Assembly (NCBI GenBank): GCA_037892935.1 | Contig: JAYXKI010000007.1 | Span: 1,550,001 to 1,614,000 of the forward strand | DNA length: 64,000 nt | DNA from: Phlebopus portentosus | Taxonomy: Eukaryota; Basidiomycota; Agaricomycetes; Boletales; Boletinellaceae | Direction: 5' to 3' | Position numbers and translations under genes: made by a program | Notes under the pieces: model-generated | The model's database searches: none | What the model saw: the letters and a program-made list of their open reading frames with translations, nothing else | What the model was told of the DNA's origin: nothing | In this document: piece after piece, positions 35,588-47,501 of the stretch | Layout: each line of letters opens with the position of its first letter | Numbering within the stretch: position 1 is the first letter of the stretch

Positions 35588-35870
35588 GCCTAATGAGGCG
35601 GAGATTGAAAAAAATGTGGACGGCGATCAGCGGCATGGAAGGATCGCGTCGAGTCGTCGCTCTGTCGTCGTCGTCTCTCTCCCACCGTCCTCGCCGTCTC
35701 CTCGACCGCGTCCTCGACTTGCCCGCCGTTGTCAGCGCTTGCTGTAGCCTTACTGCTCTTAAATCTGCTTCTAATCATCGTCTAGACTTTTGCTTTCTCT
35801 GTCGGTCTCGTATTCATCGCGCTTACGCATTTCGTCATCTTACATTTTTTTCATCCTTCACAGGTGCATA

Positions 35871-37520
35871 ATGTCTGCCAACTCTGCATCCCCTGCCCCT
35901 ACTTCAAATCCCACTTCGGCTAGCAACGTTCACCAAAATGTGGTCCCTTCTGAGGTTGGCTGGCAATTTGTTCGACAATATTATTCTTTCGTACATAAAC
36001 AGCCGAAAAGCCTCCACTGTTTCTACACCAAAAATTCTACCTTCATCTACGGTACGGAGGGTGAAGATGGTCGTCCATGTTATGGCCAGCTTGTATGTGG
36101 CTCGCTAAGTTGCAGAACTGTTGGAAAATTGCTGATTATTCACCTTTAGGAAATCCACCAGAAGATTTTGTCCATTGGCTTCCAAGACTGCAAAGTCTTC
36201 GTTCACAGTGTGGATGCGCAGGCCTCTGCGAATAACGGCATCATTCTCCAGGTTATTGGTGAGATGTCTAATCGCGGTGAGCCCTGGCGTAAGTTTGTCC
36301 AGACATTTTTCCTGGCGGAGCAGCCAAATGGCTACTACGTCCTCAACGACATCTTCCGCTTCCTTAAGGAGGAAACCGTTGAGGACGATGAGATTGGCAC
36401 GGCTGGAGAGTCACAGCCAGAGCCTGCTCCCGCTGCGCCTATCCACGTCGAGCCTATCCACGTCGAGCCGGAACCACCTGTGACAAATGTTTCTGTGCCC
36501 GCGGTGCCTGCTCCTGCGCCTCCCCCGCCAGCACCTGAACCCGCAATTGTTCAGGAGCCGGTGCGTGAAGCAACGCCAGAGCCTGAGCCAGCTCCAGCGC
36601 CCGCGCCTGTCGAGGAGCCTCCTAGGCCTCAGCCTAATGGACTACACCACCCGGAGCCGAAAAAGGAGCCAGAGCCTGTTGTAGAGCCTGTTGTCGAGCC
36701 TCCGGCTCCGCAGGAACCCGTCCGTGAGCCGACTCCGCCCCCAGCTCCTGCTCCTGCTCCTGCTCCGGTGCAGAAATCTCCATCTCCCGCCGCCGCTGTG
36801 CCTGTCTCCCAGGTTCCTGCTCCTGATTCGATCCAACCACAGCTGCAACAACAGCAGGCGCCTCCGCACCCACCACAACCTACTCAACCTCCCGCTCCGA
36901 AGACGTGGGCTAATCTCGCAGCAACTGACTCTAAGAAGTGGGGCTCCGCTGTTGCTCAGGAGTCTCGTGGTGTAACTGTCGAGGCTGCACCGGTGCAACA
37001 TCAACCTCCACGCAGCGGTACCGGCACTCCTGTTTCTGGTTCAGCGACCGGTGGTTCTCGCACTGTCTCCGGTGAAAAGAATGTGCGAACCTCCAACCAA
37101 GGGCAACAGGCGCCAGCTGCTACTTCTCCACAAGTTTTCGTCAAGGGACTCGTTGATCCGATGCGGAACGAGGATCTGGAGAACTTGCTCGCTCAATTCG
37201 GCAAGATCAAGAACATTGAGTTTGTTCGAAGCAGTGGATGTGCGTTCGTAGAATACGAAGACGTGAAGAACGCTCAGCGGGCGATCACTGTGAGCCTCAA
37301 TAAAAATCAAGGTGGAGAAGGCGGCATTTTCTTCAAGAAGCCTGATAATGACGAGAGGATGCGCGTTTACGTCGAGACGAGGAAAGAAAGAGGCGAGAGA
37401 CCTCCACCGCGTGGACGTGGTGGTGTTCCGCAACAGAGCAACCGTGGAGGTAACTTTAGAGGACGTGGTCGCGGGCGCGGTGTTCCTGCTTCCGCCGGCA
37501 AGTCGACCTGGTCGACTTAA
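35871..37520 (+). CDS. G3BP-like RNA-binding protein (NTF2-like domain plus RRM)
   Basis: Two exons (35871-36092, 36150-37520) give 530 residues. Residues of about 25-150 form an NTF2-like domain (EVGWQFVRQYYSFVHKQP, KILSIGFQDCKVFVHSVDAQ, FVQTFFLAEQPNGYYVLND). A long Pro/Glu/Ala-rich linker follows, with repeats such as PAPAPAP and EPVVEP. Near the C-terminus is an RNA recognition motif (QVFVKGLVD...GCAFVEYEDVKNAQRAI), then an Arg/Gly-rich tail (FRGRGRGRG). This is the architecture of G3BP and yeast Bre5-type proteins. In relatives they bind mRNA, take part in stress granules and act as cofactor of a Ubp3-type deubiquitinase. A CACAG just before the ATG suggests an intron in the 5' leader. 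The very strong minus-strand open frames opposite the Pro-rich part are shadows. Confidence 0.9.
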
Positions 37521-39342
37521 AACGAGATGTCTAATTGGGACTTTTTCCTCATTCAGATGTAGTGCGACGTTTCGCGTTTTACGTAGCTGTCCGATTTTTA
37601 TACAGCTTTCTTTTACTTTCTTACCGGCTTTTGACCTTTCTTTATCAACCTTGCCTGCTTTTTTCGGTGTTGATATTACACTGTTGTTTTGTGTTCCCTG
37701 GCTTTCTTACTTGTCCTTTGCCGCATACATTGCTATCTATTCCACCACTGCATCCTTTTCTCATCCTGTCATACCACTCCATCCACTCCATCCCTTACGA
37801 CCTCCTTATGTGTTTCCAATATTACTGCACGACTGTCCTGCAGACACCATCATCCCATACTCTGCCCGATCGCTTGCCAATCGTTCAGCTATGAATCCAC
37901 AAAGCATCTTGAATTGCTGCTATTATAGGTGTATGCTCCGCATTGTTTCTCCTGTCCTGTAGCTGAATACATATGATGTTTGCATTATTCTGTCTGGATC
38001 TGGATGTGACTGAGACGAGGCAAAGTAATCAGTGCAGGTGATTGTGAGAACTCCGAAGTCCGAAACGTCCGAATCCAGTCTTTTTTATGATTTTATGTAT
38101 TTCCCCTCAAAATAGCTAGAGTTGCTTCACTTCAAGGTTGCCCACAACAGCTTGACCATCTGGCACCCATGGAATGGAACAAATGAGAATTGAGGTTTTC
38201 AATAGTGATCTGCTTGTCCTGGAGGCATAGTTGCGCCCTCCATGTTCACACCTCTACCTCGGATCGTAATTAGATTCTTAGATCTATTTCCCCTCCTTAC
38301 ACATTCATCCTGCATCCGGCGCAGAATATGGATATTGACGAGAGGCTGTCAGTTCCTGCGCTAGCCTACCTTTTCCATGCTTCGGATGTTGACTTCGAAC
38401 TTCTCGGTGCTAGCGTCAATGGCAGGCCCAGTCCTTCTCCTTATCGTCTCGGTAACTCTCCGATACCGATGGTAAATTGTTCGTGATGATGATGTATCTT
38501 GCCTTCTAGTATGTTTTCATTGGAAGATGCGATTCTGTTAGCCCCTTGTTTGTTTGTCAATTTGTTTGGGCTCTTTCTGCTTGGAGCTCTCTATCCCCTG
38601 TCAAGCTGTCGGTCATGTTTCATTCGTCCAGGTGCTCTTTACTATATCGTGTTCATCGATTGGAAGGCAGATTAAACTTCAGCATACAGAGACTCGACCC
38701 CATCGTATGGCGTGTTATCCCACTCGTGGTCGCATCTTTCGCCTATTAATGTCCTTTCGTGACTGACGGGTCTTGGTGCCTATTCACTCCAAAAACTACG
38801 AGCAACGCATATCTTCTATCAGTTTAGTCTACCGCAAGGTGTGTGGTAAGTGTTCAGCTGATGTCCTTCAACCGAATGACTCTGAAACGCGTATCTTGTC
38901 GAAGCTCGAGTTCGTGAGTACTCCCATTTCCAATTGGTCGTATGAATCGGAATCTGGCGCGTGTGCTGAAGCTCGATCAGGACACGATGCTTTAAAACGA
39001 CTTCTACTTGCTCCTGTCTCGAGTATCTGAGTTCCCGAGATTCTGTTCTGCCTGATTATCTTTGGTGATCGCCTCGAGGGGGCTACTTTACGACCTCATT
39101 GAGTCAAGTTGGGTTTATCCGCTGAGGTTTCAGGTTTCAGAAAGAGCTTCCCTCGTTCGAGCTCTTCACTTCTCTGTTTGGCGGGGTTCCGAATCCAAAA
39201 TCAGTCAGCAGATAATTGAAAAAGACAATCGTCGATTGTACAATACGGAAAGACGTGAGCATTTGAATAAATTCGTGTACAGGTGCAAAGGTACAGAATG
39301 TCCTGCCTCATAATGCATCGTGGAGTCATGAAACGTGCGGTA
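37521..39342. other. Long convergent intergenic region
   Basis: About 1.8 kb between two converging genes. The first part is T/C-rich and fits a long 3' untranslated region. A possible two-exon mini-gene starts at 38327 (MDIDERLSVPALAYLF, then a GTAACT donor and a short second exon near 38520), encoding only about 60 residues. No family match or other support was seen, so it is not listed as a gene. Confidence 0.35.
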
Positions 39343-40432
39343 TCACATAACGATGCAATCATTTTTTTTCTTCATTCGTGCATATGGATCTGTTTGGCCA
39401 CCGTCTTGGTTAAGTACATCTCCTTCAACCTTCGGAGTCGGCGCCTTTTCCGCGGCCTGTCCAATACTTTCCGCTTCCTGACGCTCCTCGAATGTGCTCC
39501 GTCTCTCCAGGTCCTCTGCGTCAATCTCTTCGATCTTCGCCTCGACATGTTCGCTGACTTCCTCTTGAATGTCTTCTGGCATGGCGCGGAGAATCTTCCC
39601 AAGTCCGAGAGAAGCAAGGCGTAGGAGAGCATCAGCATGAGGTATCCCGCGCGTACGTGCAAAACCGGAGACACCGGTAATGACTACTGGGTGTTTTAAG
39701 CCATTGTCGAGGAGAACGAGTGCATCGCGACCGTGCCTTTTGAGAGTGCGCTTGAGCTCCGGGTCATGCGCAAGCTTGTGCAAGTCGAACTGGGGTGTTT
39801 TCGAAGAAGCCTTGCCTTTGTCTCCGTCTTTCGTAGAGGAAAGTTGCGAGAGCTTGTCGAGCGAGGTTGTTACAACTAAAACAACATTCTCACTGTGCAA
39901 AGCGTCAGAAAATTATCATTAGTTTTAAGTAGCAAATTGTATACCCAGCTGCTTTGATAACCTCGGCTGTCCTCTCCGCGATCTGCCGTCCACTTTCTCC
40001 ACTGCCCTTTAGTTTCTCGTCAATAATAACGACAACGTCCTTCCCGCTCGTAGTGACCGCCTGCCTGACTTCTTCAGCAGCGCTAACAAGGTTCTTGCGC
40101 CCTTTGTTGAATTGTGTTCCGACCTTCTTGTTGGGAAGAATCGCTTCTCCCATGAGCCAAAGAGGGGACATGCCTATCCAGGTTTGAGCGTAAGCAGAGA
40201 AGAAGCGTCGAGCGGGAAGACGATTGTCCTTTGATACGGCTCGCTTGAAGAGTCCAGTACCAGTTGAGGGAGCCGAGGGTTCTGGCGCATTGCCTTGTTC
40301 GAGTACGTTAGACTTTGAGTCATTAGTATTGGCGTAAGCTCCTGGCGGTGACGGTGGGTGTTTGTTGTCCATCGACTGTGAAGTTGTTGTGGACTCTGGT
40401 CCAGCGGCATGCTTGTCTGCGGTACTCGTCAT
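39343..40432 (-). CDS. Hypothetical protein ending in a CaaX prenylation motif
   Basis: Two exons (40432-39945 and 39892-39343) give 345 residues. The N-terminal 60 residues are Ser/Thr/Pro/Asn-rich and likely disordered. After TGLFKRAVSKDNRLPARRFF comes an alpha-helical region with two ordered blocks, each ending in a short hydrophobic strand (DVVVIIDEKLKG and DALVLLDNGLKHPVVITG). The C-terminal half is Glu-rich. The last residues are KKKNDCIVM: a basic patch and a Cys-aliphatic-aliphatic-Met box, the classic target for farnesylation and membrane attachment. I do not recognise the family. No signal peptide or membrane segment was seen. A role at an inner membrane surface is inferred only from the CaaX box. 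Confidence 0.72.
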
Positions 40433-41410
40433 GGTTGCGGTTAGAGTCTCGAAATTAATATTAATGTTACTGTGATATTATTACATTCTTTGGAGTAGTA
40501 GTATGATGTCATCCGCCGTGTTATGTTTAGAGCAGTCACGTTACAGGCACGTGGTGGGGGAAAATATAAAATATAATTAATTCTTCCCACAACAACTTGA
40601 ACGAGAACTCTTCCCGACCACGATCAGTACGGGAACCCTTCGCGTTCGTAGCTTCCATCCTTTATGTCGTTGCTCTGATTCCTCGTGTTTCTCACGAGCT
40701 AGTTGTCTGAGGCTGAGGATTCATCCAATCGCTCATAATGGAAGTGGCCATAGAGGCACATTGGGAAGTTCATGGATGCCTAGCTCTTGTTGAATGAAAC
40801 TCTGCAGCGCAACGGCGAGCTCGCGGTATTCGGAGAATAACGATGCGAGTAGACATAGTGATGTGATCGCAAGGGCCTCTTCCATGCTGTTCTCGTCCCT
40901 TGCTTATCGGAGTCCTACTCGATTTCAAGTCGGCCCGGATCGTCAATGATCTGCGTCTCTTATTTGCAGATAAATTTACCACATCTTCTATGGCAAATTC
41001 TGAAGAGCTTCCACTCCAACCATTGCCGTATTCGGAATAGTTTTCGCACATAACTAGCCTCTTGAAACCAGCCACAGATTACCTTATCCGGTCCGATTCA
41101 GTCCGTTTCATTCTAGCCATTCCCGATTGGCTATCTTAATCCCGTCTCTTGGGCTTCTCTCATCTTTTTCAATTTTCATCAGGACTTGAAGAAGACGGCT
41201 GCTGTGTTTCGTATCTATATCAAACGGCGAATAACCCCAAAATGAGCTGGGTTCCCTCCTTGTGGTGATCTTCTATCGGCGTTAAGGGTAGCATACTTAG
41301 ACCCTTTCTGCTGGGCTCCTGTTTTCAATCCACGGCCGCTTGTATATATTTCATTGCATCTTGCCAAACCTCCTATCCGTCTCCTTTACCTCTGCCTTAT
41401 CGCGGGAAAC
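40433..41410. other. Divergent intergenic region with CACGTG box
   Basis: Holds the promoters of the CaaX gene (minus) and the DUF6534 gene (plus). CACGTG at 40548-40553 is 116 bp upstream of the CaaX-protein start. An AT-rich AAAATATAAAATATAATTAA tract follows at about 40560. No gene is supported; the minus-strand open frame at 40770-41075 shows no motif. Confidence 0.4.
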
Positions 41411-43346
41411 ATGGATCTATCCCATACTTTTGGTGTCATTTACTGGGGTAAGTCACTTTGCTATATCGGAGCCTTTGTCTATCGACAACGACTTTGTCTC
41501 CAGGATTCATTATTGCTACCGCGTCAGTATTCCGAGCTGTTGAAAACATACCTCTGGCTGAGTCCTATTTCTATGGCTTTGCTTCAGTCTTTTCGGGATC
41601 TCTGTCGTTCAAGGATATTTTTTCTTCCTCGGGAACAAGGACTCCTGGAAATTAAGATTGTTTGTGGGTCATTCTCTCCCCGGGCAAATAAGCTCCTCCC
41701 TCTAATCAGCCTCGATCAGGTTGCTTTGATGCTGTTGGTTTCAATGCTCTTCGGTCGACTGTCTGGCTTGACTTAATCTCATTTACTAGGCTTCTAGACC
41801 TATCGACAACAGCGCTTTCCTCAGAAGCATTACACTATTACCTTGTGAGACTCCTTCCCTTTCCTGTTCAGACGCACGATCGATAAACGACGCAATCGAA
41901 CAGGTAGTTAACTTCGGCAATCCATTGGCATTGTTATACATGACAAAGTACGTCTGTCGCTTAGGGAAGAAGGGTTACGAATGACTTTGCTCTCTCAGAC
42001 CCTACGTTACCGAATACGCCATCACATTGATCATTATTTTCTTGTACGTCCCATGCTTCTCTAGATGTGCTTAGCTGGTCTCACATACCGCATCCTAGGT
42101 CACAAACCTTTTACTTGTGGCAGATTTATACAGGTATGATTTCACCAAATCTTTATTGTTCTTTCTAATGGCGACAATAGTCAATAGGACTGTATGGATA
42201 CCTCTTTTGATTGTAAGTAACTACGAAATCTCCAATCCGTACCCATTCTGAAAAGACAAAGTTCTTTCTTGCGACCTGCTCGCTGGCTGGGGGCATCGGT
42301 GCGTCTTGTTCCAACAAGGATGATGATCAGCTAACAAATTGCTATCGTCAACAGCTGTAACGGTCGAACTGTTTAAAGTGGACTTGCTGGTAGAAAATCT
42401 TTCTGACTCAACAATAATGGTATGCTTAACGTATCATAAGTCATTGTGTTACTGATAGTTTCTTTGTGTAGATATGTCTGAGCCTTGCGACATCATTCGC
42501 TGCTGCATGCGAGATTGTGTCAACCGCGGCGATGTGTTATTACCTTGCATTTCGTCGCTCTACGTACAAGGAGTGAGAATGTCTCGTTCTTGCCCTAGGC
42601 AACATCACTGATCTGTATCGTACTTCGTTCCCGACGGAAGGACGAATACTTTTCTTAAAACGCTCCTTTTCCTCGCTGTAAATCGAGGAGTCTTGGCCAC
42701 AGTCGCGCAAATTGGGCACCTCGCGCTTTTCGTTGCATTTCCATCTCGAGCCTACTGGTAATCCCGTTGGACTGCTTGTGAAAGGAAGAACTAATTTCGC
42801 ACTACACAGGATGCCTTTCCATCTGAGCTTGAGCAAGCTGCATGTAAACACACTATGTGAGCACATCCTATTTATTTCCGCATGCGTTGTGTTGATTCGT
42901 CTTTGAAGTGGCAATGTCAGACAAATTTCGTTCTAATCAAGTATCTTCTTCCTGATGTCTCCTGGTATCGTAGGCTTAACTCGCGGACGACCCTCCGTGC
43001 AAGAAATAATGCCACGAGGCTCGAGATTTCGACGAACTTTGCATCCATTGGGGAGAATTCGCCTAACTCTCCTAGTCCACGCACGCCATGTTCCAAGAGA
43101 CAAAGTGGTGGAGTTGGGACATTTGAACTCCTTGACTTTCCGAGAGACATGGTGTGGGATTTGTCGTCTTTTCTCTTAGGTTTGTTTCCTGATGGAATAC
43201 CTTATTAGCGACGGCCCAGTGTGATCTTCTCGAACATGCGTAAGCCCCCTCCAGGTATCGAGGAGGAGATCGAATGTATCGATGTAGAAGAATCGCCTAT
43301 ATCAGTTCTTCACACTGGTGAAGGGGAACCGATAACGTTTGCATGA
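41411..43346 (+). CDS. DUF6534-family seven-helix membrane protein, gene 1
   Basis: Many short exons encode a hydrophobic protein with the layout of the agaricomycete DUF6534 family. Recognised pieces in order are MDLSHTFGVIYWGF, ALFGISVVQGYFFFLGNKDSW, LLDLSTTALSSEALHYYL, VVNFGNPLALLYMT, TEYAITLIIIFLSQTFYLWQ, ICLSLATSFAAACEIVSTA, NRGVLATVAQIGHLALFVA, MPFHLSLSKLHVNTLLAMLNSR and a polar C-terminal tail ending at 43346. About seven membrane segments are expected. The function of the family is unknown. It is a paralogue of the gene at 48136. The last exon joins after a GTGTGG donor and TTATTAG acceptor near 43150-43206. Exon ends in the middle of the gene are approximate. Confidence 0.78.
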
Positions 43347-43858
43347 TTGACTCCGAACGCGTTGCGACGTAACAACAGATTGGCACTATGAATGGGCAAC
43401 AGCAAATATAGCCTTTCTTGAATCTTCCTCTATAATAATGTTAATTCTGCCCCAAAATATGCTAGACTAATCATGTTTATGATTTTTTGTAAAAATACAA
43501 TTCTAGGGTAGGAAGATGAATCAAATATTACATATGTAAGTGACCTCGTTTTTTACATATTCGTTTTAGATGTCATTTCTACCATAAATCTTGCTCTCGT
43601 GTGCTAAAATAATGAGATAAGAGTCTTTTGGGACGTTAGTTCTTCTAGACGGCAAAGCTGAATTCAAGCTCCGCCGGCGCGTCGCGAGAGTCATTCACGT
43701 GACTGACTTACGAGGTCGTTTCAAGTTTTTGCTCCCGCTCCTTGAATTTACTCGATGTCCGTAAAGGTGAATTCTATCGTCTTTTCGCTCGCTTGAAATT
43801 ACTCATCGTCATTTCGCGTTTTTATAAGAGACTTGGTGGACAACTCTTTCGGTGCTCG
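43347..43858. other. Intergenic region upstream of COQ3
   Basis: AT-rich spacer, including runs such as ATAATAATGTTAATTC near 43433. CACGTG at 43696-43701 lies about 160 bp before the COQ3 start. No gene seen. Confidence 0.4.
43696..43701 (+). promoter_or_regulatory. CACGTG box upstream of COQ3
   Basis: TTCACGTGACTGACT lies about 160 bp upstream of the COQ3 start codon, comparable to the other promoter copies. Confidence 0.4.
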
Positions 43859-44871
43859 ATGGTCAGAAAAAGGCCGGACGTTTGGCGCGTATCACGAGTA
43901 TGTAGACAACAACTCTCGACAACATCTTCAACGTCTTCCGTCAATGAAGAAGAAATAGACTTCTTTTCTCGACTCTCTTCTCAGTGGTGGGATGAATCTG
44001 GCGAGTTCGGCCTGCTGCACAAGATGAACCCGGTGCGGGTGAAGTTCATACGGGAAAAGATGCTTGAGGTAGCACGCGACGACGGACTCGACGAGGAAGG
44101 TGATAGTACGGAGAATGCAAAGATTCTATCCGGACTTGACGTTCTTGATATTGGATGCGGAGGAGGGCTGCTATCGGAGGTAAGAACCCTCACCTTGCGT
44201 TTTACTTTTCCTGACCTCACGACCATGGAAGAGTCTCACACGCCTTGGAGCGAGGACGTTAGGCGTTGATGCATCTGCTTCAAACATCGCTATTGCTTCT
44301 CTGCATGCATCTCAGGATTGTGCTTTACAGAACTCAACTCTCTCTTATCGGAACGCGACAGCAGAAGACCTGGCCAAGGAAACGCCCCGATATGATGTAG
44401 TGTGCTCCATGGAAGTTATAGAACATGTTGATAACCCGGCTGCCTTCCTCCGGTCATGTGCTACGCTAGTCAAGGTATGGTGCTTGATCTCATTGTCGAT
44501 TATTTGACTGAACGTGATATCAGCCCGGTGGTCATCTCTTTCTTTCTACGGTCTCGCGCACTCCGCTAGCGTACCTCCTAACAGTCTTTGCTGCGGAAAA
44601 AGTCCTCCGGCTTGTCGAGCCTGGTACCCACACCTGCGAAAAATACGTAAAGCCTTCTGAGCTTCTTGATTTCTTCCGAAGCCCAGTGGGAGAGTCCAAA
44701 CGATCGTGGATTACGAATATGTACGATGGAATAGCACCGCGGCGCGAAGCAGAGGTGCGTGGCATTATGTATCTGCCTTGGAAAGGCGCCTGGGAACTGG
44801 TTCCACGGGGTGCATTTGGATCCACGGAATGCAATTATCTGTTCTGGGTCCGGAAGCCAATGCCGCTCTGA
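43859..44871 (+). CDS. COQ3: COQ3, mitochondrial ubiquinone biosynthesis O-methyltransferase
   Basis: Three exons (43859-44179, 44232-44474, 44524-44871) give 303 residues. The first 25 residues are Arg-rich with no acidic residue apart from one Asp (MVRKRPDVWRVSRVCRQQ), as in a mitochondrial presequence. The SAM-dependent methyltransferase domain follows: FSRLSSQWWDESGEFGLLHK, then motif I VLDIGCGGGLLSE at residues 95-107, GVDAS, YDVVCSMEVIEHV, PGGHLFLSTVSRT and the C-terminal GTHTCEKYVKPSEL. COQ3 performs both O-methylation steps in ubiquinone synthesis on the matrix side of the inner membrane. The first ATG of the frame was chosen. All key motifs are present and there is no sign of decay. 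Confidence 0.93.
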
Positions 44872-45388
44872 TGCCGACTCGTCCAATCGTCACGAATTCA
44901 TGGGGTCCGGTTGTACCTTTCGATTCCGCTGGAGAGATAGGCAGGGATTTTAGCCTTTGAAAAGTTAGCATCATTCCCACGAACGATGTCACTGTGGCTA
45001 AGCAATTCCTCGTCACTTGAGCCTATTCTTGGTACCTCTTCTACAGTGAGCCCTGTTGTTTGATTCCGAAGTTCCCCGGTTTCTGATTAATACATATAGA
45101 AACGGTTTCAGTAATGAAATACAATAATTAAGCCCTGATTATTTGCCGTTCGGAAGCTAGCAGTTCCGGATACTCGTCTAGTCTACCATTGCATACCGGC
45201 ATGAGCTTGAGCATAAGGAACAACGGTTGCTCTTTAGGAAAATACTTTTCTCCCCGAATGCCTTCCCCGCGGACTTTGACTCTACCATGCCGATACAGTA
45301 AGCGGGTGCAGACGCTTTATCTCCTCGGTGTCAAGGTCTTTGTCTCCTATACAAATTTATTGGGATATGCTGGTAATTCTACATACAG
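44872..45388. other. Intergenic region after COQ3
   Basis: Contains the 3' end of COQ3. No gene is supported. Short open frames extend toward the decayed region that follows. Confidence 0.4.
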
Positions 45389-47420
45389 AATGGCGAATTG
45401 ACCATGACAAGTCCATGCGAAGCTTATAACAAGGTTAAAAAGCGGCTTCGCGAACATCTCGGGAGCTCACAAATGATTTCCGCGTTTCAACTCCGTGATT
45501 ACCTCTCGGATGGGCCAGCACCTAAGCAAAACGGGATAGACGTGCTCGTCGTGCGAAAATCCAATACGTCGACTTTATCATTCAGATATACTTTCCTCAA
45601 CTATCGCAATCTGGGACCGTACAACCAAAGAGTCTAAGTCCTCACCCAAATGTCTTGAAGATTTCCTCCGGTCGAGAAATCTGCCCTTGAGAACCGTCGT
45701 CCATCTCGACCCACCCGTGTGATACGACGCTATTGGATTTAAAGGAAGATGAAGTTCCTTTCGCTCTACGCAAATTTGAGACAATCTCACAATCGAATAT
45801 TCGCGACCTGTTTGATCGGGTCTTGCAAACGCATCCGGTTACCAACAGAACAAAACTTGAAATGGCTCCTACGTTCGCGAGCTATTATGACGAGTTTATT
45901 GCTCAGACACCTCTTGATCATGAACCAAGCGTCTGGCAAGGAACTCACAAAATTCTGGAGATATGTATTACTTGTTTGGCTGCTGTTGGATTGACATCGG
46001 AGATGCAAATAAAGCTGTAGAACAAACGCGTGAACGTACGCATGGATTCGGTTGTTCAATTGAATCGGGGGCGATCTTGCCGCGGAAGACAAAATGCCGA
46101 CAGTTTTCGCAAAGCTCCGCAATGATAACGAAGTAGACACTCGTTGCCGGGATCAATTTCTTGAAATCAGACTGATGGAATATGGTTTTCGGGCTATCTT
46201 CTTCAAGGTATGTCAAGTATTCGCTAGCATTCGCAAGACTGTCTGACGCTTTTTTCAGTTGACGGCATACATGATTAGCGAAAAGCTGCGCTGGGGATCA
46301 ATCAGCTGTGGGCAGAAGATGCGGATCGTGCGGATTGAATATAAAGAAAGCCGTCCGTATGCGATCATTTCAGAAGCGATTCATCCGGATTCTCCTTCGC
46401 TTCGCCATCCTTAGCTTACTCTCTCATCCGTTACATGCGAAAGTGAAGTCCCCATTTTTGATGGAATTAAAGTGTCCGTTCTAGCGTCACCGCCAATCAC
46501 ACGGCTCGACCATCTTCGCCTACAGACTCGAAGCCAGAAGCCTCTGCTTACCCACTATGCCGCTCCAGAAGACAGATCCAGTGTAAGCGCATCCTCGAGA
46601 CAGGATATACAAGCAATATCGCTCCCCATGATATATAGGTAGTAGTATTACATATGACTGCAGGAGCAGGCAGGATATCCCGATGATGCGTATGGATGAG
46701 CTACAGGACCTTGTCGCTTGCAATCAGACTGCGGATGTCTACATCAATAAGTTCCTAGATGCTAGCAGCTTCGGGCGCATCTTTTTTGGCGACTTATTGG
46801 TGAACAACACTATGGCCTCGTGGTCGCAAAATTGCCATCATGGGTTCGGAAGAGCACCTCACTACTGAGGCTAGGGCATACACAATGCTCTCCGCCCTGT
46901 ATGATGTCGGTGTGCCTAGATATTTTGGCTACTTCAGTGGCGAGAATGCTGCACCCGGTACTCGTGCATCTTGATCGATTTTTGTGGTCTTCCTTCAGAA
47001 TCATTCGAAAAACTTGTTGCTACTACAGTCCGTAAAGCCAATCTTCCAAGACACCTATACTGACAGCCTTTATAAAGAATGGGGCTCTTCCGAGTTATAC
47101 GGCAAATGCATCGAGCGGATGCCATGCATAATTACGTCTCTCCGATGAATGTTTTGCTGAGGAACTCAAGCCTTCGCGTAATGGACTTCTCTGTTGCGAA
47201 CATGGATCATGAATGCCGGGCGTGGACGCTTGTCAAGAGTTGATCGATACAGCAACCGAAATGAAACTTGCTCCTCTTCACATTACATTCGTTCATCCAC
47301 TATGGTCTTTCTGCCAAGATACATTTCAGTTTCGTCAGCATGTATGGTTTGGAATTGTTGTTTTTGCTCTGTTCACTCTCCTACTCCTGCAACTGGCTCT
47401 TTACAGGTTTTTATAATAAT
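45389..47420 (+). pseudogene. Decayed protein-kinase-like gene
   Basis: Coding-like fragments in changing frames run through this region. They include a charged N-terminal piece (TMTSPCEAYNKVKKRLREHL), MEYGFRAIFFK, LVNNTMASW, and a kinase N-lobe-like stretch around 46840-46960 (EARAYTMLSALYDVGVPRYF). A catalytic-loop-like part at 47110-47200 reads MHNYVSPMNVLLRNSSLRVMDFSVA, which resembles HGDVSPRNVLL...DFSDA of fungal kinase-like proteins but has Tyr for the catalytic Asp. Stops and frame changes separate the parts, so an intact product is unlikely. An alternative is a badly read multi-exon gene, but the missing catalytic residue argues for decay. Confidence 0.5.
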
Positions 47421-47425
47421 TTGAG

Positions 47426-47431
47426 CACGTG
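47426..47431. promoter_or_regulatory. Isolated CACGTG box
   Basis: GAGCACGTGATT lies after the decayed kinase-like gene and about 700 bp before the next gene. Its role is unclear. Confidence 0.25.
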
Positions 47432-47456
47432 ATTTTCGGCCCTCTACCTCGAAACG

Positions 47457-47501
47457 CAAAATAAATCATATTGCGGCGAATACTTGATATGATTTATTTT
47501 G
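47457..47501. repeat. Perfect 15-bp inverted repeat (hairpin)
   Basis: CAAAATAAATCATAT at 47457-47471 and its exact reverse complement at 47487-47501 are separated by 15 nt. The arms could form a stable hairpin in DNA or RNA. It sits in a non-coding gap, so a 3'-end or transposon-end role is possible but unproven. Confidence 0.6.

Noticed and set aside
36634..37004. Long minus-strand open frames opposite the G3BP-like gene
   Set aside because: They lie opposite its Pro/Glu-rich repeats and show only mirrored low complexity, so they are shadows of that gene.
38327..38560. Two-exon mini-gene after the G3BP-like gene
   Set aside because: It encodes only about 60 residues with no motif and ends quickly; not enough support.
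40770..41075. Minus-strand open frame in the CaaX/DUF6534 promoter region
   Set aside because: No motif and no splice partners; it lies in a region expected to be regulatory.
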